A stretch of 64,000 nt of DNA from Pomphorhynchus laevis (lineage: Eukaryota > Acanthocephala > Palaeacanthocephala > Echinorhynchida > Pomphorhynchidae), in the NCBI GenBank assembly GCA_012934845.2, contig WNNJ02001801.1, forward strand, positions 186,001-250,000, given 5' to 3'. Every line of letters begins with the position of its first letter. Position 1 is the stretch's first letter. The notes below the pieces were generated by a model. It was not told where the DNA came from. It saw only the letters and a list, made by a program, of their open reading frames with translations, and searched no databases. Below are positions 20,920 through 31,080 of this stretch, one piece after another. Position numbers and translations under genes: made by a program.

Positions 20920-23784
20920 ATGTGTGGATCTTTGATTACCGTACTAGCAACAGCTAGTCCATGTCGAGATGTTTCGTCTTCCATGAAAATTGCATTTACA
21001 AATGCACGTAGCGCAGTTAATAAGTTGGATGAGATTAGGTATTGGATACGTTGTCATGATGTCAATGTCTTTGGAGTTTGTGAAAGTTGGTTTCATCCTG
21101 ACATATCTGATGATATGGTTCACATACCTGAATTCGCTCTTTATAGATCTGATCGAGCCCATGGACGCGGTGGTGGAGTTGCCTTCTATGTGCATGTGAG
21201 TTTGATTGTTAGTTCAGCCGTAAAATTCATTGATGATTCATGCTCTGCCGAGGCTCTACAGTTGAGTATTACGCAATCTGGGAGTGCTATTATTACTTTA
21301 TGTATAGTATATCGTGCTCCGGGCGCAATATCGTTCGCTCTTATTGATTTCCTTAAGAATATACCCAAGTGCCATAAATTTTTTATCTTTGGTGATTTTA
21401 ACATGCATTCATACAATTCCGCCCTCTCCAGTATTGCAACTTATGATAAATATACTATGTCGTTATGTAATTTATTGTATGATGAAATGTTGCTTATTCA
21501 ACATGTTCATTTTGATACTCGTTTCTCCGCAGAATCATCCTCGAAGATTGACCTGCTGTTTACTAGACTTGAATATGATATTTCTTCAATTGACAAAGAA
21601 CCCCCAATTAGTTCAAGCGATCATGTGGTGGTCAAGTTTCTGATTCCTACTAATTCGACCGGATCAGACAGTGTAGAGATTGTTGAGAAGCGAGTACGGA
21701 AAGTTATCCCAGATAATGAGATAATTGAATATGCTAAAAGGATTTCTTTTGTAAGTAATGATGGTGATGTGGAGAGCATGTGGCAGTCTATCAAAAGTGG
21801 GGTAATTCAAGTCCTAGACGAATTTGCTCCCATGCGTGTATTTTCCAAGCGTAAGAGGTCTGATAAACCTCCGTGGTTTGATAGCGAACTAAAGCGTTGT
21901 GTAAGGTTGAGAAATAAGGCGTGGAGTCTCTGTAGTAAGAGTGATGCTTTATATAGTGAGTACAAACTAATACGCAATAAATGCAATCGCTTAAAATCAA
22001 AAAAGAGATACTTGTACGAGAATGTTGTTGCTATGTCTTTAGGACACACACCCAAGCGATTTTGGAATTATGTTTGTCGATCAAGAGTATCTAATTCTAG
22101 TGTCCGACGCATTCATATCGGAAACGAATTAGTTGAAGACCCTATGAAAATTTCTGAGGCGTTCGCTTATGTGTTTGCACTATCGTTAAATAGGGATGAT
22201 GCTTATAAAGTCAATATTTGTAATGGTTCATCAATCTGTCAGAGTCCATATATAATTATCACGATGGAGGAAGTTGAGATAGAGCTATCAAGGTTAGCTA
22301 AATGCGTGTCAGCTGGTCCTGACGATATCCCCACTTATATCCTTAAGCTCTTGAAATGTATCCTGTCATATCCGCTTTCCAAATTATTCAACGTTTCTCT
22401 CAATACGTCGATAATTCCAAATGATTGGAAATCGGCGATTGTGGTACCACTTCCGAAAACGAAAAATGCTTGCGATGTTAGTGATTTTAGGCCCATAAGT
22501 TTAACATCTACTGTAAGTAAGGTACTTGAGAGAATTGTTCACAAAAGATTAATAAATGTATTGGGTTCAATAAACTATTTGAGCGACTCTCAACACGGTT
22601 TTCGGCATGGCCGCTCATGTCTAACGAATACTTTATGTGCTCGTGAACAATGGGCTGACGCAATTTCATGTGGATTGGTTGTCGATGTCGTCTATTTGGG
22701 TTTCTCCAAGGCATTTGATCGCGTTCCACATGCTGAATTAATAAGTATTCTCGAATCTATTGGTGTAGATTACTATCTGACTCGTTGGATTGAGAACTTC
22801 TTGAGTGGTCGACAATTTTGTGTAAGAGTAGGTAATGCTTTTTCATCTAAACGCAGTGTTATACGTGGTGTACCTCAAGGAACGGTTCTCGGGCCATTAT
22901 TATTTTGCATTTTTATCAACGAGTTGTTGAGATCGCTTAATGTACCACACTTAGCCTATGCTGACGATTTGAAGTTATGGAATGTGATCTCGACTGAACG
23001 AGACTGTTTGTCATTGCAGCGTGACCTGGATTTAGTGTATGAATGGAGTCTTACTACAGGAGTATCATTAAACCTGGAAAAGTGTAAGAATATGAGATTG
23101 GGTCGTGGACGCAAAGGATGTCATACCTACTTCATTGGTGTAAAAGAACTTGAGATAGTTTCGACTCATCGTGATCTTGGTATTTTGATCGATTCATCTT
23201 TAAAGACACGACATCATTACAACATTCAATTAGGCAAAGCTAGAAAAATGATGCACACTATCAAAAATTGCTTTCTGAAAATAAATCCATCGTCGTTCAG
23301 GGTGCTGTTTAACTCGTTATTGAGACCAATACTTGAGTATTGCTCTCCATCTTGCTTCCCATGTACACGGACTGAACTGAATGCTGTCGATGGAGTTCTT
23401 CGCCGTATTACCCGTTTATGTCCAGACTGTAAGTATTTACCTTATCGTGAGAGACTTAAAGTGATTGGCATATTTGACATGAAGGTGAGGTTAATGTTTA
23501 TCGACTTGGTTGCAACGTGGAAATTATTGCACAAATTTGATGGATATCCTCGAAATATTATGGTGTGTCGTAATAATAGATCCAGGCGACATCATTCGAT
23601 GACAATTTTTAAACAGCATACTGGGAAACTATCGCCTGTCACAAGATTGTCAAGACGTGTAGTTAACGTGTGGAATAGTCTTCCTGAATACGTTGTTGCC
23701 TCCACAACGCTGACTTTATTTAAGAAGCGATTGCGAATACGTCTGGAACAGATCGATAATATGGAGAAGCTATCGTATCCCTGA
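20920..23784 (+). CDS. LINE family 1 ORF2: endonuclease plus RT, catalytic Asp missing
   Basis: 954 residues from the first ATG. Endonuclease: IAFTNARSAVNKLDEI, VFGVCESWFHPD, RAHGRGGGVAFYV, FFIFGDFNMHSYN, IDLLFTRL and ISSSDHVVVKF. RT: SAGPDDIPTYILK, DFRPISLTSTVSKVLERI, then motif A reads VVYLGFSKAFDRVPH where all relatives have VDFS or IDLS: the first metal-binding Asp is Gly (GGT). Motif B GVPQGTVLGPLLFCIFINEL and motif C LAYADDLKLW are intact. The C-terminus ends VWNSLPEYVVASTTLTLFKK. A fully open frame with a lost catalytic residue is unusual. The lost Asp should abolish DNA synthesis. Confidence 0.92.
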   Translation: MCGSLITVLATASPCRDVSSSMKIAFTNARSAVNKLDEIRYWIRCHDVNVFGVCESWFHPDISDDMVHIPEFALYRSDRAHGRGGGVAFYVHVSLIVSSAVKFIDDSCSAEALQLSITQSGSAIITLCIVYRAPGAISFALIDFLKNIPKCHKFFIFGDFNMHSYNSALSSIATYDKYTMSLCNLLYDEMLLIQHVHFDTRFSAESSSKIDLLFTRLEYDISSIDKEPPISSSDHVVVKFLIPTNSTGSDSVEIVEKRVRKVIPDNEIIEYAKRISFVSNDGDVESMWQSIKSGVIQVLDEFAPMRVFSKRKRSDKPPWFDSELKRCVRLRNKAWSLCSKSDALYSEYKLIRNKCNRLKSKKRYLYENVVAMSLGHTPKRFWNYVCRSRVSNSSVRRIHIGNELVEDPMKISEAFAYVFALSLNRDDAYKVNICNGSSICQSPYIIITMEEVEIELSRLAKCVSAGPDDIPTYILKLLKCILSYPLSKLFNVSLNTSIIPNDWKSAIVVPLPKTKNACDVSDFRPISLTSTVSKVLERIVHKRLINVLGSINYLSDSQHGFRHGRSCLTNTLCAREQWADAISCGLVVDVVYLGFSKAFDRVPHAELISILESIGVDYYLTRWIENFLSGRQFCVRVGNAFSSKRSVIRGVPQGTVLGPLLFCIFINELLRSLNVPHLAYADDLKLWNVISTERDCLSLQRDLDLVYEWSLTTGVSLNLEKCKNMRLGRGRKGCHTYFIGVKELEIVSTHRDLGILIDSSLKTRHHYNIQLGKARKMMHTIKNCFLKINPSSFRVLFNSLLRPILEYCSPSCFPCTRTELNAVDGVLRRITRLCPDCKYLPYRERLKVIGIFDMKVRLMFIDLVATWKLLHKFDGYPRNIMVCRNNRSRRHHSMTIFKQHTGKLSPVTRLSRRVVNVWNSLPEYVVASTTLTLFKKRLRIRLEQIDNMEKLSYP

Positions 23785-23885
23785 TTTTCTTAACTCTATC
23801 AATTCTACATTTTGTTTAATTTTTATTTTATTTTTTCGTGAGCAGACTGAACAGCCATATAGGCTTTGTCTTGTATGTTATAATA

Positions 23886-24560
23886 TAATAATATATCTTT
23901 TTCCGAATATAAGATTGATTAATTTTACTAACGCTTCTTTAATATCTACTAAATCTAGATTTGTATAAAGAGTACTATAATCGTATGTATTTATATTTTG
24001 AAAATTTATTCCTTTTGTCTGTTCTAAAAATTCTTTTGTAGAATTAATACTGAAATAGCGTTTTATACCAGTATTAACTTCGATTATTTTGCAATATTTT
24101 TTAAAGTGTTTATTCATATAGACAGAAAGTGGTTTTAATGTACATTTAAACGCACTACATATGAACCTAGGTTTTATTGGATTTTTATGTAATTTTGGAT
24201 TCCAATATAATATAGGTATAGTTTTATTATCTAATTCAACCTTTATACCCTTTTTATCCATTATAGAACAGTGACTTGTAATAATTGTTTCTATACTCAG
24301 CTCACTACGTTCATATGTTGGATTTACATTTAAATCATTAGAATTAACCTCTTTCATTAGTATATCATAATAAAGCTTTTTGCATATGAAGACAAAGTTA
24401 TTACTAGCTTTATCAATAGTTGTTATTATATAGTTATCCTCTAATTTAGTAAGTTCTTGATACATATCTTTATTAATTTTATCTTTTCTTTTATAATCGT
24501 TTGCTATTTTCATTTTATTTTTAATTTTATCAAATATATAATCTTTCAAAATTTTTATCT
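23886..24560 (-). mobile_element. Penelope-like element fragment B (RT N-terminal part)
   Basis: Minus-strand frame of 223 residues: YIITTIDKASNNFVFICKKLYYD, TIPILYWNPKLHKNPIKPRFICS, then TKEFLEQTKGINFQNINTYDYSTLYTNLD and NLIFGKRY. The K-(A)xxN/G..F motif, the 'LHKNPIKPRFI' block and motif A are PLE RT signatures. It stops at the LINE tail (23,885). The last ~150 bases are nearly identical to 19,349-19,498. Confidence 0.8.
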
Positions 24561-24579
24561 TAGACTATTTTGTGACTGG

Positions 24580-24870
24580 CGGAACAACGTAGCAATTGTA
24601 TAAGATCAGGTCTCCAATGAATTACTGCGTTAAATAAGTCGGTTATTGATTTAGGAGTGCTGGGTATTTCCTCGTTGAGAAAGTCATTCTGACATTCATC
24701 CGTCGGTTGATTAGCAAGTTGCGTGTTGGATTGAATTGTAGCGTCGATATTAGAGGTTTTGTTTCTACATCTCGGTGCGCGGCAGTTAAAGCATATCTTG
24801 TTTGACTTAGCGCAGCGTCAACCTTTTCAGACGGCAGCGGGGCCGTTGCAATTGCAACACAAGTGCTTAT
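24580..24870 (-). pseudogene. Second Cys-rich (CXC-like) fragment
   Basis: Minus-strand reading shows CNCNGPAA..KG..RCAKSNK and ICFNCRAPRCRNK, then a hydrophilic stretch with EEIPSTPKSITDLFNAVIHW and PDLIQLLRC. The Cys spacing mirrors the fragment at 11,845 (C-NG..A..KG..RCA.....C.NCRA). Degraded. It is evidence that one uncharacterised mobile element with a CXC-type C-terminus left two relics here; I cannot name its class. Confidence 0.45.
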
Positions 24871-25115
24871 CTGATGGTTGTCCGCGAACCATACGTTAAA
24901 CCAAATGTGATTTGCTTCAGAATTGTAAATTTTAAAGGTGTAGTGTAAGTTTGTTGTTTTAGTCGATTGATGAAAAAAGTCGATTTGCTTCTGTTTGTAA
25001 TCTTCTTGTCCTAAAGTAACTCGTACGCGGAAGTTAGTGTAAAGTAGGTTAGATTAATTGTCAGATAATCCCGATAACTAGTCAAGCAATTCTAACGTAT
25101 TATGCAATAGTCGTC

Positions 25116-25143
25116 AAACTTGACAGTCAAAACTGTCAAGTTT
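25116..25143. repeat. Perfect 12-bp inverted repeat
   Basis: AAACTTGACAGT, loop CAAA, ACTGTCAAGTTT. It sits 12 bases before the 11-bp tandem array in otherwise AT-rich non-coding DNA (24,870-25,750). Confidence 0.9.
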
Positions 25144-25155
25144 CACAGCAGTACG

Positions 25156-25232
25156 GTTGTCGTAAGATTATCGTAATTTTATCGTAAGGTTGTCGTGAGG
25201 TTCTCGTGAGATTCTCGTGCGTTTGTCGCGAG
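25156..25232 (+). repeat. Seven 11-bp tandem units, RTTNTCGTRAG-like
   Basis: Exactly seven consecutive 11-bp units (GTTGTCGTAAG, ATTATCGTAAT, TTTATCGTAAG, GTTGTCGTGAG, GTTCTCGTGAG, ATTCTCGTGCG, TTTGTCGCGAG). The TCG at fixed phase is kept in all seven although flanking bases drift. Confidence 0.88.
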
Positions 25233-25679
25233 GTAATTGGGATTCTTCGTTAATAAATCCTTACCGTTTGATGCGCATGATGTATTGCCGTTTATTTTAT
25301 ATTCCAATAATAATAATTAATTATTCCAATATTACATTATTTTAATTATTTCAACTCGTTTGTTTTTTCTAATTGTATTATTATTTTGTTTTGGTTTAGA
25401 TTAGATTATAATTTATTACTTTACTATTACATTATTTTTATTATAATATTCGTATTTTTGTCACTTATTTTATGATTTTAATTTTATTTCGTTTTATGAT
25501 TTTGTTTTTTTTCTTTTTGTTGTTTTTAAAATGTGTGTAAAATTTTAGTGTATGATTGTTTTGTTTCTCGGTATTTTCTTTTTCTTTTAAGTAGAAATGC
25601 GGGGCACATCAATGCTTGTATTTTTGCATAAATGTTGAAAACACGAGGGAAACAAATTGTGAAACATTTTTTTGTAATC

Positions 25680-25716
25680 CTGATGATGATAGCAGGAGCT
25701 ATCGAAATATAGAATT
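25680..25716 (+). ncRNA. Hammerhead-ribozyme-like motif, isolated
   Basis: CTGATGA (25680-25686), stem II GATAGC/GCTATC with loop AGGA, then GAAA (25704-25707) and a self-complementary AUAU followed by A. This matches the conserved core of a type I hammerhead with minimal stem III, the form known from Penelope-like elements. Stem I (about UC/GA plus AA/UU) is weak. No PLE coding sequence adjoins directly. Confidence 0.55.
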
Positions 25717-25749
25717 TTTATCAAATAAAGGATATTTTCTTCTTTGTTC

Positions 25750-26036
25750 CTGTAATAACTATGGATCCTAAGGTATGCGAACTTTGCGACTTTTTAACAT
25801 TTTGTCACGGGATAGCAAAATCGACGCTACTTCTGGTGATGTACGTACCATTTTTAACGATCTAGCATTTCCCCACTTCACGACGACCTTGACGAAATAG
25901 TCTCCTGACTTCAATTCTTTCAGCAATTTCTTCCTCCCCTTTGTTAAACATAGTTGAGATAACTGACCGTACAGAGATAACATCGTCATCTAAGCGACCT
26001 TGAGCAGTGACAGAACTCGATTCAGGTATAACAAAA
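25750..26036 (-). pseudogene. LINE ORF1 C-terminal fragment
   Basis: The minus strand reads SSSVTAQGRLDDDVISVRSVISTMFNKGEEEIAERIEV..LFRQGRREVGK, then in another frame ARSLKMVRTSPEVASILLSRDKML. It matches the RRM-like half of ORF1 at 19.8 kb (VNDDVSAIRGVLNKIF...RSLFRLGRR). It is directly followed by a 70-bp family-2 3' end. Confidence 0.75.
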
Positions 26037-26108
26037 AGATTTATTTTAACGTGGCGAATGCGTGTCAGCTCACGATTACATGACCACAACAAAACAAAAA
26101 TGTAAATC
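26037..26108 (-). mobile_element. Minimal 3' end of LINE family 2
   Basis: Only the last ~70 bases of the family are present: on the minus strand, GTTGTGGTCATGTAATCGTGAGCTGACACGC and then the ATTCGCCACGTTAAAATAAA tail. This extreme 5' truncation shows what the shortest inserted copies retain: the terminal hairpin and tail. Confidence 0.8.
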
Positions 26109-26109
26109 A

Positions 26110-27510
26110 AGTGTATCTGCGCAACATCGCTGACATAATATGTCATCCGCTTTACAATATTTTCTCTGCGTCTGTTGCTTTTGGCGTTGTTCCTTCTGAT
26201 TGGCAGAATTCCATCATCTGTCCTATTTATAAGAAAGGGGATAGTTCGTCCATTGATAATTATAGGCCTATTAGTCTCACTTGCGTGTGTTGTCGTGTGC
26301 TAGAAAGATTGATTAAGCGACGAATAATAGAATTTCTAAATAGATTTCAAATTTTGAACCCAGCACAGCATGGCTTCCGAAAAGGTTATTCTACGACTAC
26401 TAATCTTGTACATGCACGTGAAAATTGGTATCACTATTATGATCAAGGTATACCAGTTGATGTCATTTTCGTTGATTTCTCAAAAGCGTTCGACTCAGTT
26501 AATCACACGCGTCTTATTGAGAAGTTGGAGCACATTCATCTTGATAAGAGGATCATAAACTGGATTCGTGTATTCCTTTCCAACCGACAAAGTGTCGTAC
26601 GAGTAAATGAGTCGCTGTCGAGTCCATTTCCAGTGTTGTTAGGTGTTCCACAGGGAAGTGTATTGGGTCCCATCTTATTCAGCCTTTATATCAACGATTT
26701 GATACCAAATATTCATTCAGTTTATATGCAGATGATCTTAAAGTTTGGCGACCTATTATTTCCGATCTTGACAAACAGCATTTACAAAGCGACGTCGACG
26801 TTATATCCAATTGGTCTATACGAAATCACTTGAGGATCAATTCCGCTAAATGTACATGTATGCGTATATCACGAAGATCATGTGATCATCTTGGAGGTGA
26901 GTACCAGTTTGGTTCAATTAGTATCGAAAGAACCAACTCATATAAAGATTTGGGAGTTTGGGTTTGTGCTGACTTATCCACTCGAAAGCATTCAGACTAC
27001 GTGTGTTGCATCACAAAACGCTTAATAGGACATACTCGTCGAGCTCTGATAGGCATAGATCCGTTATGTTACCATACCTTAGCAAATGCGTTTTTCTTGA
27101 GCCATATCTTATACGCATCGCCAGCTTGTTATCCCGAAACTACTTATGAGCGTCGTGTATTAGAGAAAGTGTTCAGATCAACAACTAAATTAGTCTCAGG
27201 GCTGCATATTTATGGCTACGCGAAACGCCTCCAGATATTAAATATGCCTTGTCTGCGATATATCCTGACAATCGAGATCTCTCTCTTGTTTGGAAAATTC
27301 TGCATACTAAAGATCATCTACTGTCACATCTACTGCAACTGAGAGGTCAACCTTCTCTTCGCGGATACCCCCTGATGCTGAAAACACAAAGGTACATGCA
27401 TGCAGTTTCCTGCTTTGCCAAACGAGTCGTACGATCTTGGAATTCGCTTCAAAGTGCGACCGTTTTGTCGTCTACTGCTTCAAGTTTTTGCGCCCTACTG
27501 GATGATGACC
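26110..27510 (+). pseudogene. CR1-like LINE reverse transcriptase (5'-truncated)
   Basis: Motifs in order: VPSDWQNSIICPIYKKGD, NYRPISLTCVCCRVLERLI, VIFVDFSKAFDSVNH (motif A intact), GVPQGSVLGPILFSLYINDL (motif B); after a frame change FSLYADDLKVW (motif C), NSYKDLGVWVCADLS, RRVLEKVFRSTTKLVSGL, and after a further change RGYPLMLK and FAKRVVRSWNSLQ. A relative of the RT at 12 kb. At least two frame changes; the 5' half of the element is missing. Confidence 0.87.
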
Positions 27511-27518
27511 CTTCCTTC

Positions 27519-28310
27519 TCAAGACAACGGTGGGATTTTCAGTAGTTTATCTGATGATGGAGGGACAAAACGACTCTTATTCTTTTTATTCTTTTTATTT
27601 TGTGAAGCAACTTGTAAAGAGCCTCGGCTCAATTCGTTGTCAATTAATAATAATAATGTGTCGCGAAGATGTGAACGGAGGAGGTGTTTAAATGTGATAG
27701 AGGAGGGAGCGTGGCGGACGTCGAGAGGGAGTTGATTCCAGGCAAGTGGGGCGGCGACGAAGAAGGATCGGAGACCGTAGTAGTTGGAGTACTTGGGAAC
27801 GTGGAGTAAGAGGGAATTACGGGAACGCATCGATAGCGAGGTGGGGCGAGTGTAGTCTAAGAAAGGAAGGTTGATGAACGATGGGGAGCCGACAGCGATG
27901 ATACGAAAAGTTACGATAAGAAGGCGGAGTTTGATGTGGATGTGGATGGTAGGCCAGGAGAGTTGAGCAAGATATGTGGATGTGTGGTCGAAGCGACGGA
28001 GACGAAAGAGCACTCGAACGGCGGTGTTGATTATTCGTTGTAGGGGTAGGATTATGAATTTTGGAGAATTGGCGAAAAGGCTAAGGCAGTAATCGATTTT
28101 AGGAAAAAGAAGCGATGAAATAAGAGACATACAAGAACGGAAGTCGATAAGGGACGGATACGGCGGATGTCACGGAGAATTAAGTTAGACGAGCGGACCT
28201 TGTCACGGACGAAGTGTTTAAGGAAAAGATGATCATCGAAATGGAAGCCTAAGAAAGTAAGATTGTGGACTATGGGGATGATCGATGAGTCAAGTCAAAA
28301 AATACAGTGG
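27519..28310 (-). mobile_element. LINE family 2-related fragment with a different 3' end
   Basis: Minus-strand RT thumb: LLFPKIDYCLSLFANSPKF, LPLQRIINTAVRVLFRLRRFDHTS, SFINLPFLDYTRPTSLS and SWNQLPLDV. After the C-terminus the 3' UTR differs from other family-2 copies: ACATTATTATTAATTGACAACG, a 5-bp hairpin GAGCC-GA-GGCTC (27630-27619), then TTTACAAGTTGCTTCACAAAATAAA. It therefore looks like a sister subfamily with its own terminal hairpin. Confidence 0.75.
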
Positions 28311-29200
28311 GAGGTATATTAGCGAATATCTGCAACTTGATCGATCATAAGCTACACGTTTATGTATAATAATTTTTGCACTCGGCGGCGAAATCCTTTT
28401 ACTCTCTTTAACAAAACGACCGTGAATGTCTGCAGAATTATGAGAGAGTGACGTTATGTGAGTAGGCGTGGCATATGGAACATGTTCAGACTTTTGGGGA
28501 GAAATGCCGCTATCAATCTGTTGAGAGTTTGCATGAATCCCAGTATCGTCAGAATTATGAGAGAGTGACATTATGTGAGTAGGCGTGGCATATGGAACAT
28601 GTTCAGACTTTTGGGCAGAAATGCCGCTATCAATCTGTTGAGAGTTTGCATGATTCCCAGCATCGTCAGATCTCAGGAGAGATATTGGAATATCGTCGTA
28701 TCGGATTATATCTGCCGTCGAATTCATTGATTGATAATGAGTGCTTCAAGTAAACTGATTGCCATTGAGGGTCTGTAGAGAGAACGTTCGCGAATGATAT
28801 TTAAGAGTAGGTGGAGTATCAATACTTGATCATACTGGCTGGTAACTAATATAATGATTTTTCAATAAAATTATCATTAAGCAAAGGCATTGGATCTTGA
28901 TCATAACCAAGTAAGCTTATATTGTTACTCTCCGATTCATCAGTAGATTGTGTATTTTTATATTTTTCATCTGCATCTTTGACATTCGTTGTTCCAGGCT
29001 CAAGAGTCTTTAGAGCAGTGTCCAAAAGGTTGCATGTATGTGAATTAATCTGTAGCTTACCTATCATTTGAGCACAGCAGAAGCCACAGAAAAAAATTTT
29101 GCCGATAAGGAGCGTACCATATTTTCTGTACAAGTAATCGTTGTCCAGATATCACAGTCCGATGCATCGCAACAAACTTGTTGCGATACAAACGACGTTT
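28311..29200 (-). pseudogene. LINE ORF1 with a 39-residue internal duplication
   Basis: The 5' part reads CCDASDCDIWTTITCTEN and, after a frame change, FFCGFCCAQMIGKLQ, the ORF1 finger. Downstream an open frame (28290-28727) carries two tandem copies of a 39-residue unit (HANSQQIDSGIS.QKSEHVP), each ending YATPTHI.SLSHNS. A third LINE family by its sequence. The endonuclease and RT are not next to it. Confidence 0.7.
28434..28669 (-). repeat. Tandem 117-bp in-frame duplication within ORF1
   Basis: 28434-28550 and 28551-28669 are near-identical (period 117 = 39 codons). The few differences include CATCGTCAG/GTATCGTCAG at the ends. Being a multiple of three it would have kept the frame when it arose. 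Confidence 0.88.
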
Positions 29201-29259
29201 CTATATCGTCTTTTAGCTATTTGTTGGTCATCTGTTCAATGAATATTCGATAGATTAAT

Positions 29260-29510
29260 TTCTTAGCTTGGAATATGTGTCTTTATAATTTGTGTCTTTC
29301 GGGTATTATCTTTTAATAATCGGGTACTGTCTTTGCATTTATACATTGTTTGTAAGAATTTATTGTAATCAAGACAATTTTAAAAATATCTTGAGATATT
29401 TTTATGAGGTTGATAAAAATGTAAATACACTACAACTTATTATGCTTTCCTCTTTATTTTATCTTTCAATAAGAATAATGAACAGACTGAAAAGGTAATA
29501 GTGATGATGA
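29260..29510. other. Unassigned AT-rich stretch
   Basis: No gene, motif or strong repeat seen on either strand. Confidence 0.4.
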
Positions 29511-29514
29511 TCTT

Positions 29515-30830
29515 TCCATAATGTTCTCTTGGATTTACCAAGGGCACTGAAATATGGCTGAATGTTTGAGGTGACTATTCGAAGATAACAAAGAGATCGT
29601 TATCAATGATAGAGGCTATGTGCTTGGATTTGCTGTACTTCATAACTGTGAATGTATGTTCACATACATAAGTAAATTAAAAGAATACTAGAATCCTCTA
29701 AGTATGCCATTCAGGTGTGGAAAGTTCTCTTCTTTGAGCGATTCTGATTTTAATGGCATTTGAGTAATGAGGCTAACCTGAAGTACTCTGTCAGAAGTAT
29801 GTGAAGCCTTTCCATCTGAAAATTACTTGGAACATTATCCACACTGCTGATGAAAAGCGAAGAAATCATATGCATTTAATTCTCAATAGTTTCGAAATCT
29901 TAAAATCACCTTAAAAACTCTGCATGTCGTACTTAGAACATGACTGAAATCTTGTGGAGGATTCGGCTTTTGGAATGGCCTAGTTTAGTCTTGGAAAGTG
30001 GGTCAGTAAGTTGTCATTCAAGTGGATTAATATAAGTTGCAACATACTCGCGAAATTTTTCACTGAACTGTACATTCCATGCATAAAACGGCCCTTATAC
30101 TGAAACTTGACATTTACTTCATTCTTTAGTGTAGTTACATCTACAGCAAACCAGATGGCTGTCATCCAATTCTCATCCCAAAGCTTTGAAAGGTAATGTC
30201 ACTTCTTCACATAAATCCCGAATCTGTTTACTTCAGTCCTAGACACTTTTCAGTACATTGCATAGGCTGAGCGACCATACAAAGCAGTGGTAGTAGATGT
30301 TAGCATGGTTCATCTCAATTTGTCCTAAAGAGTAACAAATTGTCTGTTTTAATGATTTCGCTCTGATAAAGTTAAGTAGTTTAGTTACTATATCAACAAC
30401 GTAGTTTACATTTGACGCTGTCTTACAGCAATTCCAATACAATGCGAAACTATCATTTTCTGTACATGATTAAATTCTGTCACTTTATCCTGCATTCTCT
30501 TTAAAATACCGACACTTTTATCAGTTAGATTTTGACAACCATTTATGGGTCATATGCCAGATTACTTTATTTCAGTATTAATATGCCCAAACATTCATTT
30601 ACCTCTTTAAATAAGTTATTACTATTGGTTGTAACTTTCATTGATTTCATGGATAGCAAGCAGTTCCTCACTGACTTTAAAGTCTGCAGTTATTCCACGT
30701 AAGAATATGATAAGCTTAGTAGTAACACGGACATCGAAGCTCTCGTCCAAGGCCAGAGGATTGCAATAAGGAGTACTTATTGCGTTCTCCGTTCGAAAAT
30801 GCCTTAATTTTCTAGCGATTTTGTAAGACT
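29515..30830 (-). mobile_element. Second hAT relic (GTF2IRD2/EPM2AIP1-like transposase)
   Basis: Minus-strand pieces in order: PLALDESFDVRVTTKLIIFLRGI (first catalytic Asp region), FKVSEELLAIHEI, NGCQNLTDKSVGILKRM, NYVVDIVTKLLNFIRAKSL, WFAVDVTTLKNEVNVKFQYKGRFM..MYSSVKNF and LLTHFPRL. Order and wording fit the hAT subgroup domesticated as GTF2IRD2/ZBED-like genes, unlike the type at 4-11 kb. Many frame breaks; no termini found. Confidence 0.75.
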
Positions 30831-30834
30831 TGTC

Positions 30835-31080
30835 CTAACGGCTACTTTGTTGGTGTGAAGTTTTGTAAAAGGTCTTTGTTGGGTCTGCAGTTTTACTACC
30901 AACGCATAGTAAATTGTAATTTAAAATTGTAATAGTAATTTGAATTTTAAATTCAAAACGTAATACTATAACATATCGACATGCGTACCACAAATAAGCA
31001 CACAGCCTTACACTTAATTGGTGTGAAGTACTCGGCAATTCATTTCTTGACAAAAACAAGACATTCTTCTCCCTGTGTCA
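30835..31080. other. Unassigned stretch
   Basis: About 250 bases, AT-rich, with no recognisable gene or element. Confidence 0.4.

Larger units (their letters stand above)
19640..23885 (+). mobile_element. Near full-length CR1-like LINE, family 1
   Basis: ORF1 (about 19,808-20,897), ORF2 (20,920-23,784) and a short 3' UTR with GAGCAGACTGAACAGCC, a small AGCC-ATAT-GGCT hairpin and the tail TATGTTATAATATAATAA. PLE sequence lies on both sides. The 5' boundary is uncertain (about 19,640). ORF1 is broken only at A-runs, and ORF2 is open end to end, but its RT lacks the first catalytic Asp. A 5'-truncated copy with identical protein lies at 36,797-38,222 on the other strand. Confidence 0.88.
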
